DNA of 64,000 bases from Trichoplax sp. H2 (Eukaryota > Placozoa > Uniplacotomia > Trichoplacea), in the NCBI GenBank assembly GCA_003344405.1, contig NOWV01000006.1, positions 248,001 to 312,000 on the forward strand, in the 5' to 3' direction. Position 1 is the stretch's first letter. Every line of letters begins with the position of its first letter. This document shows, piece by piece, positions 62,601-64,000 of the stretch. Below the pieces are notes generated by a model. It saw only the letters and a program-made list of their open reading frames with translations. It was not told the origin of the DNA and ran no database searches. The translations under genes and the position numbers were made by a program.

Positions 62601-63906
62601 AAACGGTAAATTTTTACCATTTCAAGATTTGATTAATGTCTATCTGATTCTAATTCCATTTTTCCTTTCAATTAATGATTTAATGACCATCCTATAGCAG
62701 TCACAATTCGACATCAGTAATCCCTACTGGACGTTACGTCTTGTTGTAGAATCCAATTCGGTAAATTATTATTATTTTAAAACAATTTATACTACTAAAT
62801 TTTAATTATAAAACTAAATAGAAATTTCGCTATCTTCAGACGGAAAATATTGAAATTAAACGTGATACAGAACGTCAGGATGAAATTCAATCCCTAAAGA
62901 ACGCTTGGGAAGTTGCGGAGCCTGGTCGATCGGAAAAGGTATAAATTGGATGGTTTAATTTCATTGTACGGATGCAGGTGTTAATGCCTAATTCTATATT
63001 GGTCTAGGCTAAATTAATGCGCCAAAAATTTATTGAAGAATTTGGTATTCCAGAAGATATCATAGAAATAGCTGAAGTTACGAATGAGTTACGAAAAGAG
63101 GATTCAATATCGAGTATCAGGCATCGTGGTAGTGTCATTGAGGTTGAAAAATCCAAATCGCCCATTCCATCTCCTAAAATACAACGAAAAGTAACGTTAA
63201 AGCCCATCGATTTCGGTGAACACACACTGTAAGTATAAGTTGAACTTCTCTACATTAAATTGTATGCAAGATATCGAGAATTCAATCTAGTTATTTGTTA
63301 TTTCAAGCATACATGCATAGTCCACTAATTTGATTACGTTATTCACCTGGACATTCTAACTCCTATTCTAAATTCCTTGCTTCCTCTATTTCGAAATGAA
63401 AAGGAAAGCGGAAAACGAATCATCGTTACTGTTGGAAGATATCGAAGATTCTAGACATTTACTGCAACAAAAAACGATCCACGACTATCGGAAACGTCGT
63501 GAAGAAGTCCTTTATCGAAGAAAGGAGGATAAGCAATCACGAAGCGTAACTAAAGAATCTCAACTACAAACAGCCATCGAATTACAGGTATTTGTAATCG
63601 TTCTACTACTTTATAGAACTGTGTAACACTACTATACATAATGATACAATATGAAATCGATGTTAGGGCTAGCTGTTCAAAATCTACTTTCGTTTTTGTG
63701 ATTAGGGCAACCTTGATAAAATACGATATGAAATAAAGAAACCTCGAGAAACCTATAGGCAAAAGTACCTAGAAGCAGAACGGGCTAAGGCCGAAGCGGC
63801 AGCCGCTGCCGCTGCTAAAGCTGAGGAGAAAACTAGAACTATTTCGCCACCAAAGAAGAAGAAAGGCAAAGAAAAATCACCCAGTCCAAGTAAAAGGAAA
63901 AAGTGA
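53688..63906 (+). CDS. ADGB: Androglobin: chimeric calpain-like, globin and IQ protein
   Basis: Large chimeric globin linked in animals to cilia and sperm. Exons: 53688-53746, 54296-54395, 54535-54585, 54764-54874, 54973-55257, 55381-55520, 55641-55730, 55854-56035, 56416-56561, 56651-56907, 57048-57524, 57627-57690, 58256-58378, 58453-58501, 58671-58968, 59064-59178, 59276-59431, 59552-59678, 59824-59877, 59992-60138, 60249-60345, 60482-60616, 60747-61094, 61208-61289, 61395-61536, 61835-61935, 62028-62099, 62212-62323, 62436-62605, 62698-62760, 62840-62938, 63008-63228, 63404-63587, 63706-63906. Phases close: 1685 aa (human about 1667). The N-terminus is MSLKPAKKK, then WPEWSDGD. The calpain-like region (about 70-330) shows VDDYLPFDE and LWPALLTKAL. 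A charged linker (about 390-630) precedes the permuted globin (about 710-1060), interrupted by an IQ motif (KFQALFRGYHVRKLL, about 990). Then come TWFVVFRE, KEIQDYYCPN, an Ala/Lys coiled coil and a KKKKGKE tail. The 61935/62028 and 57690/58256 joins are least certain. Confidence 0.93.
57525..57626 (+). other. ADGB: Frame-preserving, stop-free ADGB intron (102 nt)
   Basis: It lies between FYKSF-R and SLIIYHK, with donor TTCAG|GTTAGC and acceptor AACAG|ATCC. Its length is a multiple of three with no in-frame stop, so retention would insert 34 residues without breaking the protein. Confidence 0.7.
59432..59551 (+). other. ADGB: Frame-preserving, stop-free ADGB intron (120 nt)
   Basis: It lies between AQVMHFT and GYARAFIYHL inside the globin part, with donor ACG|GTAATA and acceptor GCACAG|GGC. 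It is 40 codons long and open. The encoded peptide is hydrophobic and has no counterpart in the family, so splicing is the default reading. Confidence 0.7.
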
Positions 63907-64000
63907 CCGGTTAACACGATCATTTCGATGCCTTAGCTACAATAAAACAGATATAAAATTATAAATCCATCTATTCTTTCAATCATTCCAATATAAGAGC
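63907..64000 (+). other. ADGB: ADGB 3' UTR and window end
   Basis: Short 3' UTR sequence following the TGA at 63904-63906. A canonical AATAAA lies at 63941-63946, about 35 bases after the stop. Nothing further is visible before the window ends. Confidence 0.7.
63941..63946 (+). promoter_or_regulatory. ADGB: Poly(A) signal of ADGB
   Basis: AATAAA located 35 bases downstream of the ADGB stop codon. Confidence 0.6.

Overview
The window is animal genomic DNA: AT-rich, intron-dense, with GT-AG (and two GC-AG) introns, and no bacterial operon structure. Exon-by-exon reconstruction gives seven genes whose reading frames close exactly across every junction. The gene content (a Brachyury T-box factor, a full androglobin), the mix of very short exons and small introns, and the palindromic GTACAGTAC-type simple repeats suggest an early-branching metazoan, most likely a placozoan (Trichoplax/Hoilungia type). 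The phylum is an inference; no species was identified.

Layout. 1-2565 is the upstream region of Brachyury. Brachyury (+, 2566-16390, 8 exons, 546 aa) includes a 17-nt microexon and a GC-AG last intron. 16.4-20.05 kb is intergenic. An SFT2D1-type Golgi/endosome traffic protein (-, 20051-22748, 8 exons, 159 aa) and a ZDHHC9/14/18-type palmitoyltransferase (-, 24412-29544, 9 exons, 400 aa) follow in tandem. 29.5-31.3 kb is a divergent intergenic region with an array of palindromic hairpin repeats. A PLP-dependent D-threonine-aldolase/D-serine-dehydratase-like enzyme (+, 31346-33947, 9 exons, 370 aa) converges on TMEM242 (-, 34883-35468, 2 exons, 139 aa). A CRYZL1-like quinone-oxidoreductase relative (+, 37358-40369, 14 exons, 375 aa) follows. 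40.4-53.7 kb is a 13-kb gene-poor block made largely of diverged long-period tandem repeats, with two candidate orphan first exons. Androglobin (ADGB; +, 53688-63906, 34 exons, 1685 aa) fills the right end, and its poly(A) signal lies just inside the window.

The genes do not form one pathway, but five of the seven have human orthologues on chromosome arm 6q (TBXT and SFT2D1 at 6q27, ZDHHC14 and TMEM242 at 6q25.3, ADGB at 6q24.3). The window therefore looks like a compact relic of an ancestral animal linkage block.

The most unusual structural features are: (i) repeated use of 17-26-nt microexons, two of which carry signature or catalytic residues; (ii) two GC-AG introns, one of which would give Brachyury an alternative C-terminus if retained; (iii) about a dozen unrelated, strongly diverged tandem-repeat arrays with unit lengths from about 50 to 290 bp, including one with apparent A-B-A-B higher-order structure; and (iv) two ADGB introns that are multiples of three and stop-free. 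All exon models come from reading splice signals and recalling protein families; no alignment or transcript data were available.
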